64,000 nt of DNA from Bacteriovoracaceae bacterium UBA3083 (lineage in GTDB: Bacteria > Bdellovibrionota > Bacteriovoracia > Bacteriovoracales > Bacteriovoracaceae): positions 744,195 through 808,194 of the forward strand of contig DFBJ01000009.1 in the NCBI GenBank assembly GCA_002366565.1, in the 5' to 3' direction. Numbering within the stretch: the first letter of the stretch is position 1; every line of letters begins with the position of its first letter. The notes under the pieces were generated by a model. The model was not told the DNA's origin. It saw only the letters and a program-made list of their open reading frames with translations, and ran no database searches. The translations under genes were made by a program, and so were the position numbers. This document shows, piece by piece, positions 17,749-26,551 of the stretch.

Positions 17749-18219
17749 ATGACAGAAAAAGTGAATTTTAAGATTTGGATAGATGCAGATGCCTGTCCAA
17801 AAGTAGTTAAAGAAACAGTATTTAAAACATCCTCGCGTCTATCGATAGAGGTTATTCTAGTTGCAAATAGCTTCATGAACTTCCCGCATACACCTTTTAT
17901 AAGGTTTGTTCATGTTGACCAAGGTGCAGATGTAGCAGATCAATATATTGTTGATCACGCAGATGCAAATGATTTAGTCATTACTGCTGATATCCCGCTT
18001 GCATCGCAAATTGTTGAGCTCGGGGCCCTTGCAATTAATCCAAGAGGTGAGTTATATACTGAGGATAATATTTCAGAAAGACTATCTATTAGAGACTTTA
18101 TGCAAGACCTTAGAGATAGTGGAGTTGACACTGGTGGACCAGCACCTTTTGGACCAAAAGATAAAGAAAGCTTTGCAAACTCCTTGAATAAAATAGTGAC
18201 TAAAAAGCTTAAGCCTTAG
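17749..18219 (+). CDS. YaiI/YqxD (DUF188, UPF0178) family protein
   Basis: 156 residues with the family signature IWIDADACPKVVKE at the N-terminus, VDQGADVADQYIV, VITADIPLA and the C-terminal TGGPAPFGPKDKESFANSL. The fold is predicted to be PIN-like and the acidic residues suggest a metal-dependent nuclease, but no activity is firmly established. It is followed after 25 bases by glsA and probably shares its transcript. Confidence 0.93.
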   Translation: MTEKVNFKIWIDADACPKVVKETVFKTSSRLSIEVILVANSFMNFPHTPFIRFVHVDQGADVADQYIVDHADANDLVITADIPLASQIVELGALAINPRGELYTEDNISERLSIRDFMQDLRDSGVDTGGPAPFGPKDKESFANSLNKIVTKKLKP

Positions 18220-18244
18220 CCAAGAATGCTTAAGGAGAAATAGA

Positions 18245-19153
18245 GTGCAAGAAATTTTAGATCGTATTCTCGTAGATATTCAACCTTACTTTGGTATGGG
18301 TGAGGTCGCAGACTATATTCCTGAATTAGCAAAAGTTAATCCTAAGAGCTTTGCTATGACAGTAGAGACTATTGATGGAAAGTCCTACTCGTGTGGAGAG
18401 TTTGATCAAAAGTTTTCGATCCAAAGTATCTCTAAAGTCTTTGTTCTATCTATGGCGATGGAGCTCCTCCAAGATCAGCTATGGGAGAGGGTTGGGAGAG
18501 AACCTTCAGGAACTGCATTTAATTCTCTCGTACAACTTGAAACTGAACAGGGGATACCAAGAAACCCATTTATTAATGCTGGTGCACTTGTAACAACAGA
18601 TACAATTATTCAACACTTCTCGAATCCTTATAAAGAAATCTTATCTTTCGTACAGAATCTGTCTCAAAATTTTGATATTCAATTTGATAAGAGAGTAGCT
18701 CTTTCTGAATTTCAAAATTCAGATCGAAACTCTGCGCTAGCACATTTTATGAAAAGCTTTGGCAATATAGAATCTGATCCAATGACACTCTTAGATGTAT
18801 ATTTTCATCACTGCTCAATAGCAATGACAACTCAAGATTTAGCAAAGTCCTTTTTATTCCTAGCAAATGGTGGTGTTAATCCACCTACTGGTGAGAGTAT
18901 TGTAAGTAAGTTAAAAGCTAAAAGAGTAAACTCTCTAATGCTTACTTCTGGCCTATATGACAATGTTGGAGACTTTGCTTATAGGGTAGGTTTACCGGCA
19001 AAGAGTGGTGTTGGTGGTGGAATTGTAGCAGTACTACCTGGGGAGTTTTCAGTTGCCGTATGGTCTCCTGAATTAAACCTTTCAGGTAACTCTCTCGTAG
19101 GAACAAAGGCCCTTGAGCTTTTTACGAGCTACACTGAAAAGTCTATTTTTTAA
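18245..19153 (+). CDS. glsA: Glutaminase
   Basis: Hydrolyses L-glutamine to glutamate and ammonia. This is the serine-dependent, beta-lactamase-fold glutaminase: catalytic Ser and Lys lie in FSIQSISKVF, and NPFINAGALV, SDRNSALAHFMKSFGN, and AKSGVGGGIVAVLPG are the conserved substrate and oxyanion segments. Length 302 is normal. GTG start with AGGAG 8 bases upstream. Its TAA is immediately adjacent to the stop of the convergent chemoreceptor gene with no intervening base. Confidence 0.96.
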   Translation: MQEILDRILVDIQPYFGMGEVADYIPELAKVNPKSFAMTVETIDGKSYSCGEFDQKFSIQSISKVFVLSMAMELLQDQLWERVGREPSGTAFNSLVQLETEQGIPRNPFINAGALVTTDTIIQHFSNPYKEILSFVQNLSQNFDIQFDKRVALSEFQNSDRNSALAHFMKSFGNIESDPMTLLDVYFHHCSIAMTTQDLAKSFLFLANGGVNPPTGESIVSKLKAKRVNSLMLTSGLYDNVGDFAYRVGLPAKSGVGGGIVAVLPGEFSVAVWSPELNLSGNSLVGTKALELFTSYTEKSIF

Positions 19154-21610
19154 TTAAATAATATCTTCAAACCTATCATCATCAGCAGAAGGGATTCCAC
19201 TTATAGTTGTCGGATTACCTTTCTTTTCAGAAGGTTTAATTTCTTCTTTTTTTACAGTCTGTGGTGCTTGAGCCTTAACTTCTTTTTTTATAAGTTTTAA
19301 GTCAGGACTTTTCGCTTTTGCTTTTGCTTTTGCTTTGACTTTCTTTTTGGCTACGACTTTTTCTTTATTACTGTGGGATCCATGAACGATTCCTTCCATA
19401 TCGAGTACAATAGTAGATAGAGAGTCTGATTGATTTTTTAAATCTTCTGCTCTTATAGATGATTCACTTGCAACATCTGAGTTTTGTTGTGTTGCTGAAT
19501 CGATCTCTTGTATCGCTTGAGTTATCTCGTGTACACCTTGTGCTTGCTCTCCTGCGGAGCGTGCTATCTCTGTTACAGATTGATCTACTATTTCAAAGCT
19601 ATTCAAGACATCATCAAGGATAGACTCACATTCACCCGATTTATGAATACCGTCTTCAACATTTTTCTTTGCTGAAACTAGAATCTTTTCCATATGCTCT
19701 TTAGAACTTTTGACTATATTGCTTACTTTATGAGTACTATCATCTAATAGGACACCAATTTCTGCTGCAGCTTTACCTGACATTGAGGCGAGGTTACCGA
19801 CTTCTTCGGCAACAACGGCGAAGCCTTTTCCTTGATCTCCGGCTCTAGCTGCTTCTACTGAGGCATTAAAAGAGAGTAGCTTTGTTTGAAAGACGATATC
19901 ATTAATAACTTTTGTCTTGTCTGCAATTTCTTGAATGACTTTATTTATATCTTCAATCTTTTCATTGTTATTATCTACACCCTGAACAACATCTTCATTG
20001 CTCTTATGTATCATTTCGATAATTTTCTTCACTTCTGCTACTGAAGATTTACCTCTATTTGCTTTGTCTCTACTTTCTTGACTTAGTTTTGATGCCTTTT
20101 CTGCTGACTCTGAACTTCTCGTGATCATTGCTGATATTTCACTAATTGAAGATGATGTCTCTTGAACACTAGCTGCCAATTGATCTGTAGTCGTAGATAA
20201 TTCAGTTGAACCTTCAGCGATACTAGTACTACTTTGAAGAACATTGTCTGCTCCCTTTTTAAGCTTTGAACCTATCATAGATATTCTATTTGAAAGCTTT
20301 GTTGATAGAGTAAATGAAAATATAATAATAGCTAAAGCTGAAATCCCCATAATTACATACATTATATTCTTCAGTACTTCGATACTTGAGTAGGCTTCAT
20401 CTCTTGTTATTTTACTTAGTACATACCAAGAGAAAGAGTCTTCCTCTACCTTCTGGATGGCGCCAATTTGTTCTTGTCCAAACTGGTCAATATAATGCAC
20501 TACTGCTGACTTGTCAGATTTTACCTGATTTTCAAGAAAGTCACTTTTAAATTGATAAGAGAGCGCTGAAGTATTTTGATTTTTTATATAATGAATATCA
20601 TCAGCGTTGTAGTTATTCGCATTTAATTTCTTTATAAACTTTTCTCTATTTTCATGAAGCTCTCTTGAAATAGTTCTCTCATATAAATCATTTCCAATTA
20701 ATACATTCTCACCAGTCTTTCCAAGCCCGTGATCTTGCCAGTTAAACATATTTGTTATTATAGAGTTGTATTTATCAACAGGGACTTGAAAGATTAATGA
20801 GCCAATAACTTCACCATCAATTTTTATACTATGGGCAATAAATTGGCTTGGAGCATTTTGGCTTGGCCAATATTTCTCAATATCTGTTATCGCTACTTTA
20901 TTTTTATACTTTAAAGACTGAAGATATACTTCAGCTAGTGGAGTATTTTTGAAGTTATCATGTTTAAGATTTGCTCCAAAGTCACTCTCTTTATATGTTG
21001 TATAGATAACATTATCCGTTTTTGCATCAACAATAAAAATATCATAGTAATTGTAATTCTTAGCATACTTTAAAAAGTCATTGTGAAACTGACCATGTGC
21101 TGTTGAATATGATGAGCTATTTGCACTCATTAACTTTTGCTTTTCTCCAACTTTGTTAGTGTTGTTTACGATAAAGTCTCTCTGGAGTAATAGGGAAGTG
21201 TCAGACAGAGAAGATGTAATATATGTAGAATTTAATGGGTCTTTATTCTTTATGTTATAACTTTTTATTAATGAGTTATTGTAAAAGCTCTCTATATCTT
21301 CTTTGGCCTTATAGGCATCACCATCAAAAATTTCATCTTGGTAATTATCATAACCTTTTTTTAAGTTAATATAAGCACCTGTCGCCAATCCACTTTCTGC
21401 AAGATCTCTTACTTGCGTCTTCATTATCGTGATCATATCTTGTATCTGATATGCTTTTGACTCTCTGATTGCTACAAGCTTTTGCTTTATTTCATTTTCT
21501 AAAGAAGACGAAGAATAGTTTAAAGATATTATCCCTATGATCAGTGCTGGAATTAGACCGGCCATTAGAAAGCTTAAGATTAACTTATTTTTTAGAGTTA
21601 GACTTTTCAC
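19154..21610 (-). CDS. Methyl-accepting chemotaxis protein with large periplasmic Cache region
   Basis: 818 residues. A membrane segment at about 9-30, a long periplasmic part (about 31-415) with Cache-like YYDIFIVDAKTDNVIYTTYKESDFGANL and a further C-terminal sensor lobe (EDSFSWYVLSKI), a second membrane segment at about 418-440, then a coiled-coil signalling domain. The CheA/CheW contact tip is VFQTKLLSFNASVEAARAG. A canonical HAMP is hard to see. The last 70 residues form a Lys/Ala/Pro-rich tail (KKVKAKAKAKAK) ending DDDRFEDII, possibly a tether for CheR or another enzyme. GTG start with GGGGA upstream. No che genes are adjacent. Ligand unknown. Confidence 0.93.
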   Translation of the reverse strand: MKSLTLKNKLILSFLMAGLIPALIIGIISLNYSSSSLENEIKQKLVAIRESKAYQIQDMITIMKTQVRDLAESGLATGAYINLKKGYDNYQDEIFDGDAYKAKEDIESFYNNSLIKSYNIKNKDPLNSTYITSSLSDTSLLLQRDFIVNNTNKVGEKQKLMSANSSSYSTAHGQFHNDFLKYAKNYNYYDIFIVDAKTDNVIYTTYKESDFGANLKHDNFKNTPLAEVYLQSLKYKNKVAITDIEKYWPSQNAPSQFIAHSIKIDGEVIGSLIFQVPVDKYNSIITNMFNWQDHGLGKTGENVLIGNDLYERTISRELHENREKFIKKLNANNYNADDIHYIKNQNTSALSYQFKSDFLENQVKSDKSAVVHYIDQFGQEQIGAIQKVEEDSFSWYVLSKITRDEAYSSIEVLKNIMYVIMGISALAIIIFSFTLSTKLSNRISMIGSKLKKGADNVLQSSTSIAEGSTELSTTTDQLAASVQETSSSISEISAMITRSSESAEKASKLSQESRDKANRGKSSVAEVKKIIEMIHKSNEDVVQGVDNNNEKIEDINKVIQEIADKTKVINDIVFQTKLLSFNASVEAARAGDQGKGFAVVAEEVGNLASMSGKAAAEIGVLLDDSTHKVSNIVKSSKEHMEKILVSAKKNVEDGIHKSGECESILDDVLNSFEIVDQSVTEIARSAGEQAQGVHEITQAIQEIDSATQQNSDVASESSIRAEDLKNQSDSLSTIVLDMEGIVHGSHSNKEKVVAKKKVKAKAKAKAKSPDLKLIKKEVKAQAPQTVKKEEIKPSEKKGNPTTISGIPSADDDRFEDII

Positions 21611-21626
21611 TTATATTCCCCATTTT

Positions 21627-21644
21627 GATTAGATATATCTAATC
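21627..21644. promoter_or_regulatory. Perfect 18-bp palindrome upstream of the chemoreceptor gene
   Basis: GATTAGATATATCTAATC reads the same on both strands and lies 16 bases before the minus-strand GTG start of the chemoreceptor gene. As DNA it looks like an operator for a dimeric regulator. As RNA it would be a 7-bp hairpin with a TATA loop next to the Shine-Dalgarno. Confidence 0.5.
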
Positions 21645-21709
21645 CTATCGTCATATTGAAAGGGAAGTATTAAGTTAAAAACTAAAATTTTAATATTCTT
21701 TAGACAGTG

Positions 21710-23212
21710 TTAGCTTGCAGTAACTTCAGGGTTTTCCGGAGCTGTTTTATCGACTTTAAAGTGCTCAATAGAGTTTTCTAAATCATCTTTTTCAGATGTA
21801 ACAATAAGTATTTTATCTTGAGTTTTGAATGAAGTTGATCCATCTGGAATGATGAATCCACCATTTCTTTTTATAAAGAGAATTACAGTACCTTTTGGTA
21901 GTCCCAGGTCGACGACTCTTTTTTCTACTGCAAAATCTACGTCTTCAACCTTTATTTCTCTAATTCCATTCTTTGTCTTCTCAATTACTTCTAAGTCAAT
22001 TGGGAAGTCTGGATCAAAGACTGATTCTATAAGCAAGTTAAGCTTCTTTGCGAGCATTTTCACTGTTGACCCCTGTACTAGGGCAGAGATAATTACAGTA
22101 AAGAATACTAAGTCAAAAATGAAGAGGGATTCTTTGCCAACTGTTGTTGCTACTAAACTAGCAAAGACAATTGGAGTTGCGCCCTTTAAGCCTGCCCAGG
22201 AAATGAGTAGTTTCTCTCTATAATCAAATCTAGAGAACATTAAGCAAATAAAGACGATTGCTGGCCTCGCAACTATGACACAGAACAGTCCTAACATTGC
22301 TCCACTTGGCGCAATTTCGAATAGCCTTGAAGGAAATACGAGAAGGCCTAGCATGATAAAGAGGCCAATTTGGAAAAGCCAAGAGATCCCATCAAAGAAA
22401 GATGTGAGAATATGCTTATGTATGATTCTTTCGTTACCAATTCTTAAACCAAAAATATAAACTGCTAAGAACCCATTACCGTTAAATGAAGTAACTAGTG
22501 AGTATGTTAGAAATAGAAACCCAAGAGCTAAAGCAGGATAGAGTCCTTCAAAGTCTAATTCAACTTTATCATTTATCAGTTTAAATATTTTAAAGAACGC
22601 ATAACCACCTAGAATCCCAAATAATGGGTTTAGAAGGAAGTAGATAAAAGAGACTGACTCACTATTTCCTATATCCGCTTGGTATAGACCAAGAAAGACA
22701 GTAACCAGTAAGTACGCCATCGGATCGTTACTTCCAGATTCAAGCTCTAAAAGTGACTTAACATTTTTTGAGACTTGTGCATTCTTATCTCTTAGGACTG
22801 TAAATACTGCAGCAGCATCGGTAGAGGATAGAATCGCTCCGATTAATAGTGATTCAAATAAGTGGATGTGAAAGAGGTAGTGGCAAAAGATCCCAACTAG
22901 CCCTGTTGTTAAGAAAATTCCAAGGGTAGAGAGTACTATTCCTGAAGTCATGACAGGTTTTACATCTGAAATCTTAGTTAAGAGTCCACCGGTGAAGATT
23001 ATTAGGCATATTGCTACTAAGGAAAGGGAGTGTGTTAGCTCATAATTCTCATAGTCAATTCCACCAATTCCCTCACTTCCTGATATCATTCCTATAAATA
23101 AAAAGAGAACGAGTATTGGAAGACCGAATTTACTTAAAGATTTACTCATCACTACACTGAGTAGTAAAAGTATTGAACCAATAAGTAATGAATTATTCAG
23201 AATATATTCCAC
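21710..23212 (-). CDS. CPA1-type cation/proton antiporter with TrkA-C domain (NhaP2/CvrA-like)
   Basis: 500 residues. The first 380 form about 12 membrane segments of a sodium or potassium/proton exchanger; SSTDAAAVFTVLRDK and LELESGSNDPMAYLLV hold the transport-site aspartates of the family, and WAGLKGATPIVFA is also conserved. Residues about 395-485 form a TrkA-C (RCK-C) domain (DLGLPKGTVILFIKRNG and DKILIVTSEKDDLE), which in potassium/proton antiporters such as NhaP2 senses nucleotides or cations. Likely role: cation homeostasis in a marine cell. ATG start. The upstream region has a 17-bp tandem direct repeat. Confidence 0.92.
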   Translation of the reverse strand: MEYILNNSLLIGSILLLLSVVMSKSLSKFGLPILVLFLFIGMISGSEGIGGIDYENYELTHSLSLVAICLIIFTGGLLTKISDVKPVMTSGIVLSTLGIFLTTGLVGIFCHYLFHIHLFESLLIGAILSSTDAAAVFTVLRDKNAQVSKNVKSLLELESGSNDPMAYLLVTVFLGLYQADIGNSESVSFIYFLLNPLFGILGGYAFFKIFKLINDKVELDFEGLYPALALGFLFLTYSLVTSFNGNGFLAVYIFGLRIGNERIIHKHILTSFFDGISWLFQIGLFIMLGLLVFPSRLFEIAPSGAMLGLFCVIVARPAIVFICLMFSRFDYREKLLISWAGLKGATPIVFASLVATTVGKESLFIFDLVFFTVIISALVQGSTVKMLAKKLNLLIESVFDPDFPIDLEVIEKTKNGIREIKVEDVDFAVEKRVVDLGLPKGTVILFIKRNGGFIIPDGSTSFKTQDKILIVTSEKDDLENSIEHFKVDKTAPENPEVTAS

Positions 23213-23250
23213 TATAGCTATCTCGGAATTTTTGGGGAAAAGTTAATAGT

Positions 23251-23284
23251 CTTTTTAATAGGATACCCTTTTTAATAGGGTACC
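23251..23284. repeat. Two tandem 17-bp direct repeats
   Basis: CTTTTTAATAGGATACC (23251-23267) is followed without a gap by CTTTTTAATAGGGTACC (23268-23284), one mismatch. The pair lies between the antiporter start and the frmB stop, both on the minus strand, and so falls in the antiporter promoter region or the frmB 3' end. Head-to-tail 17-bp spacing is not a whole number of helical turns. Confidence 0.6.
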
Positions 23285-23292
23285 CTCAAGTA

Positions 23293-24120
23293 TTATTTAT
23301 TAAGAAAGTTTAAATGATGTTGGACATGACTTTCTAAGAAAGTTGAAATGAAAAAGTAGCTATGGTCATAGCCTTCTCGGTAGTTGACTTCAACACTCTG
23401 ACCTTTCTCTTTGCATATCTGCACAAAATTGTCAGTTAAAAGCTCTTTTTCTAAGAAATCATCAGAGAGCCCTTGATCAATAAGTATTGTGTCCTCTCTC
23501 TTGTGATTATTCTTCACTAGTAAAGTCGCATCATACTTAAAAGACTCTTCATCATTTATGAGATATCCATTGAAAGCTTTTTGACCCCATGGACACTTCG
23601 TTGGATTAACTATAGGTGAAAAGGCAGAAACAGAAGTAAACTTACTTTCCTCATTTAGAGCAAGTACTAATGCTCCATGTCCTCCCATTGAGTGACCCAT
23701 GATAGAAATTTTATTAATATCAAAATGATTGTTAAGAATTCCTACTATTTCTTTTGAGACATAGTCGTACATCTTATAGTGATCTTTATATTCTGGTGTC
23801 GTTGCATTTAAGTAGAAGCCAGCACCAGAACCAAAGTCGTAACTATCATGCTCTCCTGTAAGATTTAATCCTCGAGGGGAAGTGTCAGGACAGATCACCA
23901 TTGTATTGGTCTCAGAGAGTAATTTTTGAATTCCGGACTTTGTAATGAAGTTATCTTCATTACAAGTGAGACCAGATAGCCAAATTATTGCACTTTCAAT
24001 CTTTGCTGAAGGCTCAAAAGTTGAAAAGTTCATCTTTGTTCCAGTCGACTCAGAACTATGACTATAATAGTTCGTGGAACCTTCGTATGATCTATGTTTC
24101 TTCGTTAATTCTAATTTCAT
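23293..24120 (-). CDS. frmB: S-formylglutathione hydrolase
   Basis: Esterase-D-type alpha/beta hydrolase that splits S-formylglutathione into formate and glutathione, the last step of glutathione-dependent formaldehyde detoxification. Nucleophile Ser in GHSMGGHGAL; IIWLSGLTCNEDNF and PDTSPRG are family signatures; the late Asp and His lie in DQGLSDDFL and GYDHSYFFI. Start at the ATG with AGGA 6 bases upstream; the TTG one codon earlier is too close to it. It follows frmA by 8 bases and is surely co-transcribed. Confidence 0.95.
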   Translation of the reverse strand: MKLELTKKHRSYEGSTNYYSHSSESTGTKMNFSTFEPSAKIESAIIWLSGLTCNEDNFITKSGIQKLLSETNTMVICPDTSPRGLNLTGEHDSYDFGSGAGFYLNATTPEYKDHYKMYDYVSKEIVGILNNHFDINKISIMGHSMGGHGALVLALNEESKFTSVSAFSPIVNPTKCPWGQKAFNGYLINDEESFKYDATLLVKNNHKREDTILIDQGLSDDFLEKELLTDNFVQICKEKGQSVEVNYREGYDHSYFFISTFLESHVQHHLNFLNK

Positions 24121-24128
24121 CAATCGTC

Positions 24129-25241
24129 CTATTCAAATTCAATTACAGATCTAATACTTTTACCTTCATGCATGTAATCGAAAGCAGTATTGATCTCTTC
24201 AAGAGGCATCTTAAATGTTACTAAGTCATCAAGATTAATCTCTCCACTCATGTACTTATCAACATATCCTGGAAGCTCAGTTCTTCCTTTAACACCACCA
24301 AAAGCAGATCCTCTCCACACTCTTCCAGTAACAAGCTGAAATGGTCTTGTGCTAATCTCTTTTCCTGCTCCAGCAACACCAATTACGATTGATTCTCCCC
24401 AACCTTTGTGAGCACACTCTAGAGCTGCTCTCATAAGATCTACATTTCCAACACACTCAAAAGAATAATCAACTCCACCTTCTGTAAGTTCTACGATTAC
24501 TTCTTGAATTGGTTTGTCGTATTTTTTAGGGTTTATAAAATCTGTAGCACCAAATTTCTTTGCCATTTCAAACTTATCTTCGTTTATATCAATGCAGATA
24601 ATTCTTGAGGCTTTTGCCATCTTTGCACCCTGAACAACTGATAGACCAATTCCACCTAGACCAAATACTGCTATAGTGGCGCCTTCTTCAACTTTCGCCG
24701 TATTTAGAACTGCTCCAATTCCTGTTGTAACACCACAGCCAAGAAGACATACCTTATCTAGTGGAGCTTCTTTATTAATTTTTGCGAGTGAGATTTCTGG
24801 AACAACTGTGTACTCTGCAAAAGTTGAAGTTCCCATATAGTGATAGATTGGTTTCCCATCTTTCGAGAATCGAGATGTTCCATCAGGCATAAGACCTTTC
24901 CCCTGAGTCTCTCTAATTCTTTGACAAAGGTTTGTCTTACCTGAAAGACAGAATTTACACTCTCTACACTCTGGAGTGTATAAAGGTATAACATGGTCAC
25001 CAACTTTTAAGCTTGTAACACCTTCACCAACTTCTGTTACAATTCCGCCACCTTCATGTCCAAGAACTACTGGGAATAAACCTTCTGGGTCTTCTCCTGA
25101 AAGAGTGTACGCATCAGTATGACAAACCCCAGAAGCTATAACTTTAATTAAGACTTCACCTTTCTTTGGTCCTTCAAGATCAATTTCCTCAATTTTTAGT
25201 GGTTGATTTGGTCCCCACGCAACGGCTGCTTTGATTTTCAT
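24129..25241 (-). CDS. frmA: S-(hydroxymethyl)glutathione dehydrogenase, class III alcohol dehydrogenase
   Basis: Oxidises S-hydroxymethylglutathione, formed from formaldehyde and glutathione, to S-formylglutathione with NAD. Catalytic zinc ligands are in GVCHTDAYTLSG and GHEGGGIV; the structural zinc site is the four-Cys CRECKFCLSGKTNLC. The Rossmann motif is VFGLGGIGLSV. TRPFQLVTGR contains the Arg that selects the anionic glutathione adduct in class III enzymes. Length 370 is normal. GGAGTATC precedes the ATG. Divergent from a LysR gene about 90 bases away, which may or may not regulate it. Confidence 0.97.
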   Translation of the reverse strand: MKIKAAVAWGPNQPLKIEEIDLEGPKKGEVLIKVIASGVCHTDAYTLSGEDPEGLFPVVLGHEGGGIVTEVGEGVTSLKVGDHVIPLYTPECRECKFCLSGKTNLCQRIRETQGKGLMPDGTSRFSKDGKPIYHYMGTSTFAEYTVVPEISLAKINKEAPLDKVCLLGCGVTTGIGAVLNTAKVEEGATIAVFGLGGIGLSVVQGAKMAKASRIICIDINEDKFEMAKKFGATDFINPKKYDKPIQEVIVELTEGGVDYSFECVGNVDLMRAALECAHKGWGESIVIGVAGAGKEISTRPFQLVTGRVWRGSAFGGVKGRTELPGYVDKYMSGEINLDDLVTFKMPLEEINTAFDYMHEGKSIRSVIEFE

Positions 25242-25316
25242 ATGATACTCCTATTAGAATTGTAAAACTCATCAATATTAACACTAACTTGACTTAAGTT
25301 TACTATGGTGACAGAG

Positions 25317-25334
25317 TGTTTCCATATGGAAACA
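25317..25334. promoter_or_regulatory. Perfect 18-bp palindrome abutting the lysR start codon
   Basis: TGTTTCCATATGGAAACA reads the same on both strands, and the preferred start codon ATG begins at the very next base (25335). It also covers the likely Shine-Dalgarno (GGA). It is a strong candidate operator for a dimeric regulator, most simply the LysR protein itself or a regulator of the frmA/lysR divergent region. Confidence 0.65.
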
Positions 25335-26213
25335 ATGAGAGTTATATCTGCTATTTCAGTATTTGAGAAAGTGGCCAAGAATAAGAGTTTTTCAGCTGCT
25401 GCTGTTGAACTCGGTGTGTCTAAAGCTTATGTAAGTAAGGTTGTTAATAATTTAGAAGAAGAGTTCAGTGAAAGACTCTTTATTAGATCAACCCGTAAGG
25501 TTAAGTTGACTTACTTAGGAGAAGAGCTATTAGAGAAGTGTCAGGCACCTCTAGAGCAGCTAGAGTCAATTAAAGAAAGTCTGCAAAATCACTCGTTAAC
25601 TCCAAAGGGTGTATTTAAGGTTTCTGTTGCAGGGGCCTTTGGTGAAGACTACATTGCTCCCATTCTATTTAATATGTCCAAATTATACCCAGATCTAAAG
25701 CTTGATATTTCATTCTCTTCTAAAAACGTAGACTTATTAGATGAAAATGTTGATGTCGCAATTAGAGTAGGAGATCTTAAAGATTCAAATCTCTTTGCTC
25801 GAAAAATCTCCTCTCGAAGAGAGCACATCTGTGGGACAAAGAAGTTTTTTAAAGTAAATGGAGAGCCTAAGTCACCAAGAGAGCTTGGTGAGTATAACTG
25901 CCTTATGGGAGTGGGAGACTCATGGAGCTTTCTATTAAAAAAGAAAGTGGAGAAGGTTAAGTTAAGTGGAAATATAAGATCTGATAATGGGCGAGTCCTA
26001 TTGAGAGCTGCGTTAGATAATATAGGGCTTGTTAAACTTCCCGATGTCTATGTAAAAGACTATATTGAAAGTGGAAAACTTATTAGTATTCTAGATCAGT
26101 ATCTAGTTAAAGATATTCCGATATGGGCAGTAACCCATTCAAAGAAAAAGAATTCAATTAACTTAAAACACTTTCTTGATTTGCTTGAAAATCATTTAGA
26201 AAAAGAGAGATAA
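25335..26213 (+). CDS. LysR family transcriptional regulator
   Basis: Winged helix-turn-helix at the N-terminus (VFEKVAKNKSFSAAAVELGVSKAYVSKVVNNLEEEFSERLFIRSTR) and a substrate-binding domain from about residue 85 onward; it resembles the CrgA/DsdC-like subgroup. Start at 25335 gives MRVISAISVF, which lines up with the usual N-terminus of this subgroup; upstream ATGs at 25305 and 25326 would add residues with no family match and would put the palindrome inside the gene. It heads an operon: the next genes follow after 3 bases, 5 bases and a small overlap. Divergent from frmA. The inducer is unknown. Confidence 0.9.
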   Translation: MRVISAISVFEKVAKNKSFSAAAVELGVSKAYVSKVVNNLEEEFSERLFIRSTRKVKLTYLGEELLEKCQAPLEQLESIKESLQNHSLTPKGVFKVSVAGAFGEDYIAPILFNMSKLYPDLKLDISFSSKNVDLLDENVDVAIRVGDLKDSNLFARKISSRREHICGTKKFFKVNGEPKSPRELGEYNCLMGVGDSWSFLLKKKVEKVKLSGNIRSDNGRVLLRAALDNIGLVKLPDVYVKDYIESGKLISILDQYLVKDIPIWAVTHSKKKNSINLKHFLDLLENHLEKER

Positions 26214-26216
26214 AAA

Positions 26217-26546
26217 ATGGAAATAAAAGAATATCATGCACATTTATATTTTGGTGAAGCAACTCTTGAGAGAGCTAAGAAGGTTGTTGAGCTAGCAAAA
26301 GAGTCAGGACTATTCACTGTCGGTAGGGTTCATGAAAAAAATGTAGGACCTCATCCAAGATGGAGTTGCCAATTTCTTTTTGAAAACTCTCAATTGCCTA
26401 CAGTTCTTCCATGGATTATTGAAAATAGAGATGGTCTAACAATCTTTATGCACCCGCAGACTGGTGATGATTATGCTGATCATACTGATCATGCCATCTG
26501 GATGGGTGAGCGTTTAGAGTTGAACTTACAGAACTTTAAAAAGTAG
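26217..26546 (+). CDS. DOPA 4,5-dioxygenase family protein
   Basis: 109 residues matching the small DOPA-dioxygenase-like family: YHAHLYFG at the start, GRVHEKNVGPHPRWSCQ, and MHPQTGDDYADHTDHAIWMGE with the conserved histidines. Fungal and plant members cleave the ring of L-DOPA; bacterial members are mostly uncharacterised. It starts 3 bases after the LysR stop and is followed 5 bases later by a JmjC-like gene, so an oxygen-dependent pathway under LysR control is possible. Confidence 0.88.
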   Translation: MEIKEYHAHLYFGEATLERAKKVVELAKESGLFTVGRVHEKNVGPHPRWSCQFLFENSQLPTVLPWIIENRDGLTIFMHPQTGDDYADHTDHAIWMGERLELNLQNFKK

Positions 26547-26551
26547 ATAAT

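Noticed and set aside
21825..22223. 132-codon open frame on the plus strand opposite the antiporter gene
   Set aside because: It is an antisense shadow of a clearly conserved gene, has no ribosome binding site and its translation is low in complexity (Ser/Thr/Pro-rich).
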